From positions 1 through 34,121 of the forward strand of contig CAJUBE010000043.1 in assembly GCA_910584725.1 (NCBI GenBank): DNA of 34,121 nucleotides, given 5' to 3'. Made by a program: the position numbers and the translations under genes. Source of the DNA: an uncultured Lachnospiraceae bacterium (GTDB lineage Bacteria; Bacillota; Clostridia; Lachnospirales; Lachnospiraceae). Under the pieces are notes generated by a model. That model worked only from the letters and a program-made list of their open reading frames with translations, was not told the DNA's origin and made no database searches. Positions 24,133-30,625 of the stretch are shown here, piece after piece. Position 1 is the stretch's first letter; each line of letters opens with the position of its first letter.

Positions 24133-25314
24133 TTACAGATATTTTTTCAGTGCATCCGCCTTGTCAAGCTTCTCCCAGGGCAGATCCAGATCGTTGCGGC
24201 CAAAGTGTCCGTAAGCCGCGGTCTGCTTGTAGATCGGACGGCGCAGGTCAAGCATCTTGATGATGCCCGCGGGTCTCAAATCAAAGTTCTCACGCACGAT
24301 CTCCACCAGCTTGTCATCGGCAATCTTGCCCGTGCCAAAGGTATCCACCATAACGGAAGTGGGCTGCGCCACACCGATAGCGTAGGAGAGCTGAATCTCG
24401 CACTTGTCCGCAATGCCTGCCGCCACAATGTTCTTCGCCACATAACGCGCCGCGTATGCCGCGGAACGGTCTACCTTCGTGCAGTCCTTACCGGAAAATG
24501 CACCGCCGCCGTGACGCGCATAGCCGCCGTAAGTATCAACAATAATTTTACGGCCTGTCAGTCCCGCGTCGCCGTGAGGGCCGCCGATCACAAAACGTCC
24601 CGTAGGATTGATGAAGAACTTGGTCTTATCGTCGATGAGCTCCTTCGGCAGAACGGGATCAAACACATACTTTTTGATGTCCTCATGAATCTGCTCCTGC
24701 GTCACGTCATCGTCATGCTGGGTGGACAATACAACCGCCTCCAGACGAACCGGCCTGCCGTCCTCGTCATACTCCACGGAAACCTGGCTCTTGCCGTCGG
24801 GCCGCAGATATTTGAGGGTGCCGTCCTTGCGGACTTCCGTAAGCTTCTTTGCCAGCTTGTGAGCCAGCGAAATCGGATAAGGCATGTACTCTTCGGTCTC
24901 GTTGGTCGCATAACCAAACATCATACCCTGATCGCCCGCGCCCGTGTCCAGATCGTCCGTCTGCTCGCCCTTCTTTGCCTCGAGCGCCTTGTCCACGCCC
25001 ATGGCAATATCCGCCGACTGCTCGTCGATCGCCACAAACACCGCGCAGGTATTCGCGTCAAAACCGTACTCGGACTTGGTGTAGCCGATCTCCTTGACGG
25101 TTTCACGCACAACCTTCTGCATATCTACGTATGCGTTGGTGGTGATCTCACCGGTCACCAGCACAAAGCCTGTGCAGACCGCCGTCTCGCAGGCCACGCG
25201 GCTCATGGGATCCTTTTCCATGCAGGCGTCCAAGATCGCGTCAGAAATCGCGTCGCAGACTTTGTCGGGATGTCCCTCGGTTACTGATTCGGATGTAAAT
25301 AATCTTTTCTCCAT
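24133..25314 (-). CDS. metK: S-adenosylmethionine synthetase
   Basis: Makes S-adenosylmethionine from ATP and methionine, 393 residues, the usual length. N-terminal SESVTEGHPDKVCDAISDA carries the ATP-binding His (H15). GAGDQGMMFGYA and the GGGAFSGKD signature are both intact. The start at 25314 follows GGAGAGG. Its leader is long (about 310 nt). In order of transcription it has a sigma-A promoter, a SAM-I riboswitch, a terminator hairpin, then a copy of the R2 repeat right before the ribosome site. End-product control by SAM is therefore expected: high SAM should stop transcription before the gene. A strong terminator follows the stop codon, so it is transcribed alone. Confidence 0.98.
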   Translation of the reverse strand: MEKRLFTSESVTEGHPDKVCDAISDAILDACMEKDPMSRVACETAVCTGFVLVTGEITTNAYVDMQKVVRETVKEIGYTKSEYGFDANTCAVFVAIDEQSADIAMGVDKALEAKKGEQTDDLDTGAGDQGMMFGYATNETEEYMPYPISLAHKLAKKLTEVRKDGTLKYLRPDGKSQVSVEYDEDGRPVRLEAVVLSTQHDDDVTQEQIHEDIKKYVFDPVLPKELIDDKTKFFINPTGRFVIGGPHGDAGLTGRKIIVDTYGGYARHGGGAFSGKDCTKVDRSAAYAARYVAKNIVAAGIADKCEIQLSYAIGVAQPTSVMVDTFGTGKIADDKLVEIVRENFDLRPAGIIKMLDLRRPIYKQTAAYGHFGRNDLDLPWEKLDKADALKKYL

Positions 25315-25340
25315 TTTTCCTCTCCTTTGTTATTTTTTTA

Positions 25341-25424
25341 TCAAGCAGGAAAGCTTTCTCCCTACGCGCTGCGCGCCCTATGCACCGCTTTAACGGCATG
25401 CTTCTTCTGCATGGAACTGCGCAT
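25341..25424 (-). repeat. R2 leader repeat, copy 2 (before metK)
   Basis: About 84 nt matching 6145-6229, in the same orientation, between the riboswitch terminator and the metK ribosome site. It has the hairpin GCCGT-TAAA-GCGGT, where copy 1 has GCCGC-TAAG-GCGGC. An open frame of 20 codons begins with ATG at 25425 and ends with TAG in the GTAGGG block. It is preceded by GGAGGG, which is also the 3' arm of the riboswitch terminator. Confidence 0.8.
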
Positions 25425-25460
25425 AAAAGAAGCCCTCCTATTTCTCTCGAAATAAGGGGA
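25422..25460 (-). terminator. Riboswitch-controlled terminator before metK
   Basis: Minus-strand stem TCCCCTTATTTC/GAAATAGGAGGG (25460-25449 with 25444-25433) with a GAGA loop and one mismatch, then CTTCTTTT. The 5' arm, CCCCTTATT, can also pair with the P1 3' strand AATAAGAGG of the SAM riboswitch. That gives the expected antiterminator when SAM is absent. Confidence 0.8.
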
Positions 25461-25482
25461 CTCGACATACAACCACCAAATC

Positions 25483-25595
25483 CTCTTATTGTTCGATCAT
25501 GCTGCGCTAACAGCTTCGCTCAGGTTGGCACCTTCCTTGTCAGGGGTTGCCGTGGCTTCATCGATCCTATGTATCTCCACCACTCTGAATAAGAG
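25483..25595 (-). ncRNA. SAM-I (S-box) riboswitch
   Basis: 113 nt on the minus strand that match the S-box layout: P1 CTCTTATT/AATAAGAG (25595-25588 with 25490-25483), then CAGAGTGGTGGAG, the core GAAGCCACGGCAACC and the AAGGTGCCAA block. It precedes metK, a standard S-box target, and is followed by a matched antiterminator/terminator pair. It binds S-adenosylmethionine. Confidence 0.95.
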
Positions 25596-25627
25596 AAAGA
25601 TATCACGCTATAAAATTTTCTAAAACT

Positions 25628-25656
25628 AAAATACACCCGCACGGCTTTTCTGTCAA
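25628..25656 (-). promoter_or_regulatory. Promoter of metK
   Basis: Minus-strand TTGACA (25656-25651), a 17-bp spacer, then TATTTT (25633-25628), about 33 bp before the riboswitch. The rest of the gap up to murA (25657-25749) shows no terminator. Confidence 0.8.
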
Positions 25657-25749
25657 GCCCCGAATACCCATTTTTTGTATCTGCCAAAAATATTGTAACA
25701 GTTCCGTCTTTGACTTCCCTATAACAGAAGGTATGCGCCAAGCTTCCGG

Positions 25750-27042
25750 TCAGCTCACCTTCAGTTTAAACTTCTGCAGCTCCCTGTCCGTGGTCACCAG
25801 TTCAATCTGTGCGCCAAGACCCTGCAGTTTGATATGAAAATCCTCATAGCCGCGCTGAATATACTTGATATCGTCCACCGTGCTGATCCCGTCCGCCGCC
25901 AGCGCCGCGATGACAAGCGCTGCGCCCGCCCTCAAGTCCGGTGCTGTAATGCTGGCTCCTGTGTATTTCGGCACGCCGTCTATGATCGCGGTGTTACTCT
26001 CCACCTTGATATTCGCGCCCATGCAGGTCAGCTCGTCCACATATTTAAACCGGTTCTCGAAAATACTCTCCGTCACAATGCTGGTGCCCGTGGAGAGTCC
26101 CAGCGCCACCGTGATCTGCGGCTGCATATCCGTGGGGAATCCGGGATAGGGCAGCGTCTTCACATGAGTGTGCCCCAGAGGCTTCGCCGCCACCACGCGC
26201 ACGGCATCGTCAGACTCCTCGATCTCACAGCCAATCTCCAAAAGCTTTGCGCTGATGGACTCCAAATGCTTCGGAATTACATTCTTTACCGTCACGTCGC
26301 CCTTCGTCACCGCCGCCGCAAACATGAAGGTGCCCGCCTCGATCTGGTCAGGGATAATGCCATACTCCGTCCCGTGCAGCTTCGACACGCCCTTGATACG
26401 GATCACATCCGTACCTGCGCCTTTGATATTCGCGCCCATACTGTTCAAAAAGTTCGCAAGATCAACGACGTGGGGCTCCTTCGCCGCATTCTCAATCACG
26501 GTGGTGCCCTCCGCCATCACTGCCGCCATCATCACATTCATGGTCGCACCCACAGTCACCACATCCATATAGATATGGTTCCCCTTAAGCTTCACCGCTT
26601 CCGTGATAATCAGACCGTGCTCGATCCTGACGCTCGCGCCAAGCGCACGAAAGCCTTTGATATGCTGGTCAATGGGACGAAGCCCGATATTACAGCCGCC
26701 CGGAAGAGCCACCTCCGCCTTGCTGTATTTGCCAAGAAGCGCTCCCAGCAGATAGTAGGAGGCTCTGATTTTTTTGATATAATCGTCCTCGATCACAAGA
26801 TCGTGAACCTGTGAGGCGTTGATCTTCACCGTATGTCTGTCTATCCGATTAATCACTACGCCGATACTTTCCATCGCCTGCATCATGACATTAGTGTCCC
26901 TCACGTCAGGCACATTCTCTATCAATACGGTCTCGTCCGTCATAATGGCGGCTGCAAGAATGGCCAGCGCCGCATTTTTCGCACCGCCGATCTCCACCTC
27001 GCCGACTAACGGATTCCCACCTTTAATCGCATATTGTTCCAT
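25750..27042 (-). CDS. murA: UDP-N-acetylglucosamine 1-carboxyvinyltransferase
   Basis: First committed step of peptidoglycan synthesis: transfers enolpyruvate from PEP to UDP-GlcNAc, in the cytosol. The 430-residue length is slightly above the common 417-425. The N-terminal GGAKNAAL holds K22, and the catalytic loop is LPGGCNIGLRPID with C117, the residue attacked by fosfomycin. The PGFPTDMQPQ and RAGAALVIAALAA blocks are present. Firmicutes often have two MurA copies, and I cannot tell which one this is. The ribosome site is weak (AAGGCAAG well upstream), but the start MEQYAIKGGNPL is the usual one. It follows an M23 peptidase gene but has its own promoter. Confidence 0.97.
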   Translation of the reverse strand: MEQYAIKGGNPLVGEVEIGGAKNAALAILAAAIMTDETVLIENVPDVRDTNVMMQAMESIGVVINRIDRHTVKINASQVHDLVIEDDYIKKIRASYYLLGALLGKYSKAEVALPGGCNIGLRPIDQHIKGFRALGASVRIEHGLIITEAVKLKGNHIYMDVVTVGATMNVMMAAVMAEGTTVIENAAKEPHVVDLANFLNSMGANIKGAGTDVIRIKGVSKLHGTEYGIIPDQIEAGTFMFAAAVTKGDVTVKNVIPKHLESISAKLLEIGCEIEESDDAVRVVAAKPLGHTHVKTLPYPGFPTDMQPQITVALGLSTGTSIVTESIFENRFKYVDELTCMGANIKVESNTAIIDGVPKYTGASITAPDLRAGAALVIAALAADGISTVDDIKYIQRGYEDFHIKLQGLGAQIELVTTDRELQKFKLKVS

Positions 27043-27091
27043 CTATGTTTACTTGCCTTTCTTTCAAGAAAAAACTCAAACATTAAAATAC

Positions 27092-27119
27092 AGTATACCA
27101 GATTTTGGCGGTTTGTAAA
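27092..27119 (-). promoter_or_regulatory. Promoter of murA
   Basis: Minus-strand TTTACA (27119-27114), a 16-bp spacer, then TATACT (27097-27092) preceded by TGG, an extended -10 element. Confidence 0.7.
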
Positions 27120-27163
27120 CCCCACTGCCCGGCACGCGCCATTCGCAAAATATCACTGAACTG

Positions 27164-28747
27164 TTAATTCAGGTATTGGAACGGATCCACCTGCGCCCCG
27201 TTGATCAGGATTTCAAAGTGAATGTGCGGCCCCGTACTTACGCCCGTATTGCCGCTCAAGGCGATCTTCTGCCCCTGGCTCACCGTCTGCCCCTGTTTTA
27301 CAAGCACCTTGCTCAGATGGCCGTAACGGGTCTGTCTGCCATCCGCATGGTTGATATAGACCACATAGCCGTAGCCGCTTCCCCATCCTGCTTTGGAAAC
27401 CGTTCCCGCACAGGATGCCATAACCGCCGTACCTACAGGAGTCGCCCAGTCTACACCCTTGTGATAAGTGCTGGCCCTTCTGGTAGGCGCTTTTCGTCTG
27501 CCAAACCGGGAAGAAAGCCTTCCGCCCGAAATCGGCTTCAGATAAGTAGGCGGGATCTTTGTGCCGCGCTCTACAATCTTAGGCACAGCCGCATACGTGA
27601 TTTCCTCCTTCAATATTTCTCTGGAGACCTCTTCCTTATTGCGATAGGACACATCCGCCACCACCTTGCGGTGACCCGCAGAAGGCTCCTGCAGAGTCTG
27701 CGTCTGGTTCGTATACCAGTCGTCGTTATCTACATAGATAATGTCCGCCTCGTAATCTTCTTCATAATACATCTGCTCCGTGCGCTCCACGGAAAGCTCC
27801 GGCTCGGGCACGGTCACGATCAGCTCGTCGCCCACACGGATCATAGAATTTTGATCCTCAATGGTCTCATTCATGGCGATCAGCTCATCAAGCGGTATCT
27901 CGTTCTTCTCTGCAATCTGAGAGAGCGTGTCACCCGCTACCACCTCATAAATCTGTTCCTTTTCCTGATCCTTGGTCACCTCGTCGATAGCCTGCTCAAG
28001 CGGCGTCAGTTCCTCATCCAGCAGATAGGACTCCACCACCTCCACCGTATCGCCGAAATCCAACTCCAGAAGCCCCAGCTCATAATCGGAAAACTCTTTC
28101 TCCGAAGTCGGCTCAATATCCGCGAAAATATCATCCAGCACCGCGTTAATACCCGAGCTGGTCATCGTCTCCTCGGCCTCCTGCGCCTCTTCCTTCTGCT
28201 CCTTTGCGGAATAAATCTGCGTCGTCAGCACGTTGAGTTCTCTGTCGGAATCCATTACAAGATCCGCATAATAATTATTGCCGCTGTCATATTTTTTGAT
28301 GGAAGCCTGCAGCAGCGCAAGCACCTCCTGCGTACTCGCCAGATTCACCGTGTACTCATTGATCTTCACGGTATAGGAGCGGTTCAGGGTCTCCTTGACA
28401 CTGCCCCGCAGAGCATTGAGCATATTAGAAATTATGACACTTTTGTCATCTACAGTGCCCCAGAGCACCTCTTCCCCTTCCCAGCTCAAGTCGCTCTCCG
28501 CCAGCACCATCTCGTCGCTGCTTGCCGCGAGCGTCTTTCTGGCCGCAATCAGGCACTCGTCCGCTTCGTCAACGCTTCCCATCACGCCTACCTGTATCCC
28601 GTTTAAATACAGCGTGAATAGGTTGTCCCCATCGCTTTCAAGCGTCTGAAAGCTTGGCAGGAAAAAAGCGGCGGCAACGCATGCAAGCGCCGCAACCTTA
28701 ATATATGCAATTTTCATTTTTTTATAATGTCTGCTCAATATTTTCAT
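27164..28747 (-). CDS. M23 family peptidase with LysM and G5 domains
   Basis: Predicted cell-surface peptidoglycan endopeptidase or wall-organising protein, 527 residues. An N-terminal membrane helix or uncleaved signal (about 14-32) is followed by a helical region (about 35-260). Then come a LysM domain (about 265-312; VVAGDTLSQIAEKNEI), a G5-like domain (about 318-395) and a C-terminal M23 domain (about 400-527). The zinc ligands H429 and D433 (YHKGVDWA) and H510 (GPHIHFE, with H508) are present, so it should be active. Relatives of this layout occur in growth and sporulation wall remodelling. The ribosome site is poor for ATG at 28747 and also for ATG at 28717. It lies 49 bp after the coiled-coil gene. 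Confidence 0.93.
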   Translation of the reverse strand: MKILSRHYKKMKIAYIKVAALACVAAAFFLPSFQTLESDGDNLFTLYLNGIQVGVMGSVDEADECLIAARKTLAASSDEMVLAESDLSWEGEEVLWGTVDDKSVIISNMLNALRGSVKETLNRSYTVKINEYTVNLASTQEVLALLQASIKKYDSGNNYYADLVMDSDRELNVLTTQIYSAKEQKEEAQEAEETMTSSGINAVLDDIFADIEPTSEKEFSDYELGLLELDFGDTVEVVESYLLDEELTPLEQAIDEVTKDQEKEQIYEVVAGDTLSQIAEKNEIPLDELIAMNETIEDQNSMIRVGDELIVTVPEPELSVERTEQMYYEEDYEADIIYVDNDDWYTNQTQTLQEPSAGHRKVVADVSYRNKEEVSREILKEEITYAAVPKIVERGTKIPPTYLKPISGGRLSSRFGRRKAPTRRASTYHKGVDWATPVGTAVMASCAGTVSKAGWGSGYGYVVYINHADGRQTRYGHLSKVLVKQGQTVSQGQKIALSGNTGVSTGPHIHFEILINGAQVDPFQYLN

Positions 28748-28796
28748 AAATAATAAAATTTGAACGTCTTCTCAGCGTCCGCTCTTAAGTTTAACC

Positions 28797-29315
28797 TCAA
28801 AACAACTTTATATTCGCTATCTGAAGAATATACGGAACCAGAGTAACCACAATATCGACCGCCACGCCGACAAGAATCACAATAGAGAGCCAGAGGGGGG
28901 TCCCTCTCCCTTTTTCCATTTTCGACTGCTCGTTCTGCTTTGCAAGTTCCTCTGCAAAAGCCGCCTGCACATTGCGGTATACCTTCACATTTTCCCTGTG
29001 CATAAACTCCTCGGACCGGGTAAGACGTTCCTCCAAAAGACTCTTGATCCCGGCAAGCTGCTTTTCCACATCCTCCGCCTGGCTCTCCTTCTCCAAAGAC
29101 TCCAGCTTCTCCATACACTGTGCCAGCAGATCGCGCACATTGTCCACATTTTCCGCCGTCTTGATATTTACCCGGCGGATCTCCTGCATCAGCTCATCGT
29201 ATGCCTTCATCTGCTTTCGCATCTGATCCATCTTTGCGGCTTCCGCGACGGAGTTCGCGCGAATCATCTCCTGCGCATTTTTCTTCTGTGCCAGCTTATC
29301 TATAAAAGTATCCAT
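28797..29315 (-). CDS. Tail-anchored coiled-coil protein of unknown function
   Basis: I do not recognise a named family; 172 residues. MDTFIDKLAQKKNAQEMIRA opens a largely helical, charged protein with heptad-like spacing (about 20-135). A C-terminal membrane helix (about 143-167) leaves only a few residues after it, so it is probably a cytosolic coiled coil tethered to the membrane. The frame is open up to 29393, but a promoter (29374-29402) overlaps those codons. ATG at 29315 follows GGGGATTGTT, so it is the better start. The downstream M23 peptidase may share its transcript, which hints at an envelope role. Confidence 0.75.
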   Translation of the reverse strand: MDTFIDKLAQKKNAQEMIRANSVAEAAKMDQMRKQMKAYDELMQEIRRVNIKTAENVDNVRDLLAQCMEKLESLEKESQAEDVEKQLAGIKSLLEERLTRSEEFMHRENVKVYRNVQAAFAEELAKQNEQSKMEKGRGTPLWLSIVILVGVAVDIVVTLVPYILQIANIKLF

Positions 29316-29373
29316 AACAATCCCCGCTTCCTTTATCTTTATGTTTGCCACAAAATCCAAAAACCATGTCTGC

Positions 29374-29402
29374 ATTTTATCATCTTTCCGCATTTATGAC
29401 AA
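29374..29402 (-). promoter_or_regulatory. Promoter of the coiled-coil gene
   Basis: Minus-strand TTGTCA (29402-29397), a 17-bp spacer, then TAAAAT (29379-29374) preceded by TGA (extended -10). It overlaps upstream ATG codons of the same frame and so decides the gene start. Confidence 0.7.
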
Positions 29403-29407
29403 CAGCG

Positions 29408-29436
29408 AAAAAGGGGCGTCCGTTTCCGTCCTCCCC
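29408..29436 (-). terminator. Hairpin plus T5, end of an upstream minus-strand transcript
   Basis: Minus-strand GGGGAGGACG-GAAA-CGGACGCCCC followed by TTTTT. The stem has four G-C pairs at the base and two at the tip, with A-G and tandem G-A contacts between. It lies just above the coiled-coil gene promoter, and no gene lies between it and the terminator at 29706-29741. Confidence 0.6.
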
Positions 29437-29705
29437 GCGCAAAGACTTTATTGTGCAATTTGCATAATTTTTTCTTCTCATTTTTTACATTATTATAAAT
29501 ATTAACTATAACTTTACACTTTGTTCATACTTTATTCACATTTCAGAAGTATACTCAATTTATACAAAGACGACACGGGATGTCGTACATTACTACACAC
29601 ATAGATAAATTTTTTCATAATAGCCCGGGTGCCGAAAGGTGCCTGGGCACTCCTCATTATAGGGATGCATTTCGAGTCTCTGCCTATGCGCAACCCTCTG
29701 CCTAC
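29437..29705 (-). other. Gene-free stretch between two minus-strand terminators (possible small RNA)
   Basis: No convincing protein gene. It holds an 11-bp hairpin with a GAAA loop on the plus strand (29623-29633 with 29638-29648; three G-U pairs) and a 6-bp stem ACGACA/TGTCGT (29570-29586). An AT-rich part (29460-29565) contains promoter-like hexamers on both strands, such as plus-strand TTTACA-N17-TATAAC near 29486-29514. A minus-strand TATAAT lies near 29660 without a good -35. The arrangement permits a small RNA ending at 29408-29436, but no known RNA family is recognised. Confidence 0.35.
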
Positions 29706-29741
29706 ACACAAAAAAGGAACTTTGCACTCGGTGCAAAGTCC
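29706..29741 (-). terminator. Terminator of the small alarmone synthetase gene
   Basis: Minus-strand stem GGACTTTGCAC/GTGCAAAGTTCC (29741-29731 with 29727-29716) with a three-base loop, followed by TTTTTT. It lies 16 bp after the stop codon. Confidence 0.92.
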
Positions 29742-29757
29742 CCCTATCGCTCTTTCC

Positions 29758-30414
29758 CTACCTCTTCTCCTCTTCCTCCTGCCCGATATGTAGGATTTCC
29801 TCATTCAGTGACATCATCCTCGCGTCCAGGGCAGAAACCATCTGCGCGCATTCCACGAGCTGTTCCTTGATGTGTTCCGGAGCATTTCCTTCGAATTTAT
29901 AGTGTATCTTATGCTCCAGGCTGGCCCAGAAATCCATCGCCACCGTGCGGATCTGAATCTCCACCTTCGTGTCCGCAATCCGATCCGAAAGATACACCGG
30001 CACCGTCACCAGCATGTGATAGCTCTTATAGCCGCTGGCCTTCGGATTCACGATATAGTCCTTCACAGATATGACACGTATGTCACTCTGGTTGCTGATC
30101 ATCTCCGCGATCTGGTAAATATCCGACGCAAAAGAACAGATCACACGGATGCCCGCGATATCGTTGACATGACTCACCATGTTGTCTATGGTAGACTCAT
30201 AGCCATGCTTTTTCAGCTTTTTCACGATGCTCTCCGGCGTCTTAATACGCCACTTGATATGCTCGATCGGATTGTACCTGTGCACATGTTGAAACTCATC
30301 GTTTAAAATTTCCAGCTTCGTGGAAATCTGCTTCAAGGCGGAATTATAAATCAGCTGTACCTCTTTCCAACTGTCTATATCGCCGTCTTTCTCTCTATCA
30401 ACTACTACTTCCAT
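29758..30414 (-). CDS. Small alarmone synthetase (RelQ/YjbM-like GTP pyrophosphokinase)
   Basis: Transfers pyrophosphate from ATP to GDP or GTP to make (p)ppGpp; 218 residues, with the synthetase domain only and no hydrolase or TGS/ACT domains. The motif order is RIKTPESIVKKL (about 56-67, ATP site), NDIAGIRV (84-91), NPKASGYKSYH (123-133) and VEIQIRT (151-157, with the catalytic Glu). The C-terminus is a charged helix ending in poly-Glu. The frame is open to 30447, but that ATG lies at the edge of R1 copy D without a ribosome site; ATG at 30414 follows GGGGGATTCTTGG. An extended -10 (30563-30571) places R1 copy D in the leader of this transcript, an odd, highly structured 5' end. Confidence 0.92.
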   Translation of the reverse strand: MEVVVDREKDGDIDSWKEVQLIYNSALKQISTKLEILNDEFQHVHRYNPIEHIKWRIKTPESIVKKLKKHGYESTIDNMVSHVNDIAGIRVICSFASDIYQIAEMISNQSDIRVISVKDYIVNPKASGYKSYHMLVTVPVYLSDRIADTKVEIQIRTVAMDFWASLEHKIHYKFEGNAPEHIKEQLVECAQMVSALDARMMSLNEEILHIGQEEEEKR

Positions 30415-30449
30415 TCCAAGAATCCCCCATTTTTTACTTACCATCATGC

Positions 30450-30560
30450 GGAGAATGCCGCATTTGAGACATTCTCCTGTGTGAGAAAAGTCTGCAAAGC
30501 AGGCTTCGTACTTCTTAGCGAAGCAGCCTCTGCTGCTGGGTTTTAGAAGTACTTCTCACA
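30450..30560 (-). repeat. R1 structured repeat, copy D
   Basis: Complete R1 element with changed but still pairing arms: outer TGTGAGAA/TTCTCACA (30480-30487 with 30553-30560), stem II GTACTTCT/AGAAGTAC (30508-30515 with 30545-30552), stem III AAGTCTGC/GCAGGCTT (30488-30506, one wobble), and stem IV GGAGAATG/CATTCTCC (30450-30457 with 30470-30477). It lies 66 bp after the DUF6020 stop codon. Unlike the others it probably begins at a transcription start and forms the leader of the alarmone synthetase gene. Confidence 0.85.
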
Positions 30561-30562
30561 TT

Positions 30563-30571
30563 AGTATATCA
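30563..30571 (-). promoter_or_regulatory. Extended -10 promoter of the alarmone synthetase gene
   Basis: Minus-strand TGA-TATACT with no good -35 at the usual distance. The predicted start near 30556 falls in the first arm of R1 copy D. Confidence 0.5.
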
Positions 30572-30625
30572 CAGTTTCCGGCAAAAACGTATATTTTAGA
30601 CAAAATTTTCTTAAATTTTAATAAT

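Noticed and set aside
24076..25287. 403-codon open frame on the plus strand across metK
   Set aside because: It lies exactly opposite metK, has a composition typical of reverse-strand GC-rich codons (Arg/His/Leu-rich), and lacks a ribosome site.
27176..28606. 476-codon open frame on the plus strand across the M23 peptidase gene
   Set aside because: It is a reverse-strand shadow of a well-supported LysM-G5-M23 gene, with no recognisable domain of its own.
29316..29393. 26-codon extension of the coiled-coil protein
   Set aside because: A TTGTCA-N17-TAAAAT promoter overlaps these codons, and the downstream ATG has a better ribosome site.
29532..29804. 90-codon minus-strand frame running through the terminator at 29706-29741
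   Set aside because: It spans a strong intrinsic terminator and the end of the alarmone synthetase gene, and its sequence is Arg-rich without a domain or ribosome site.
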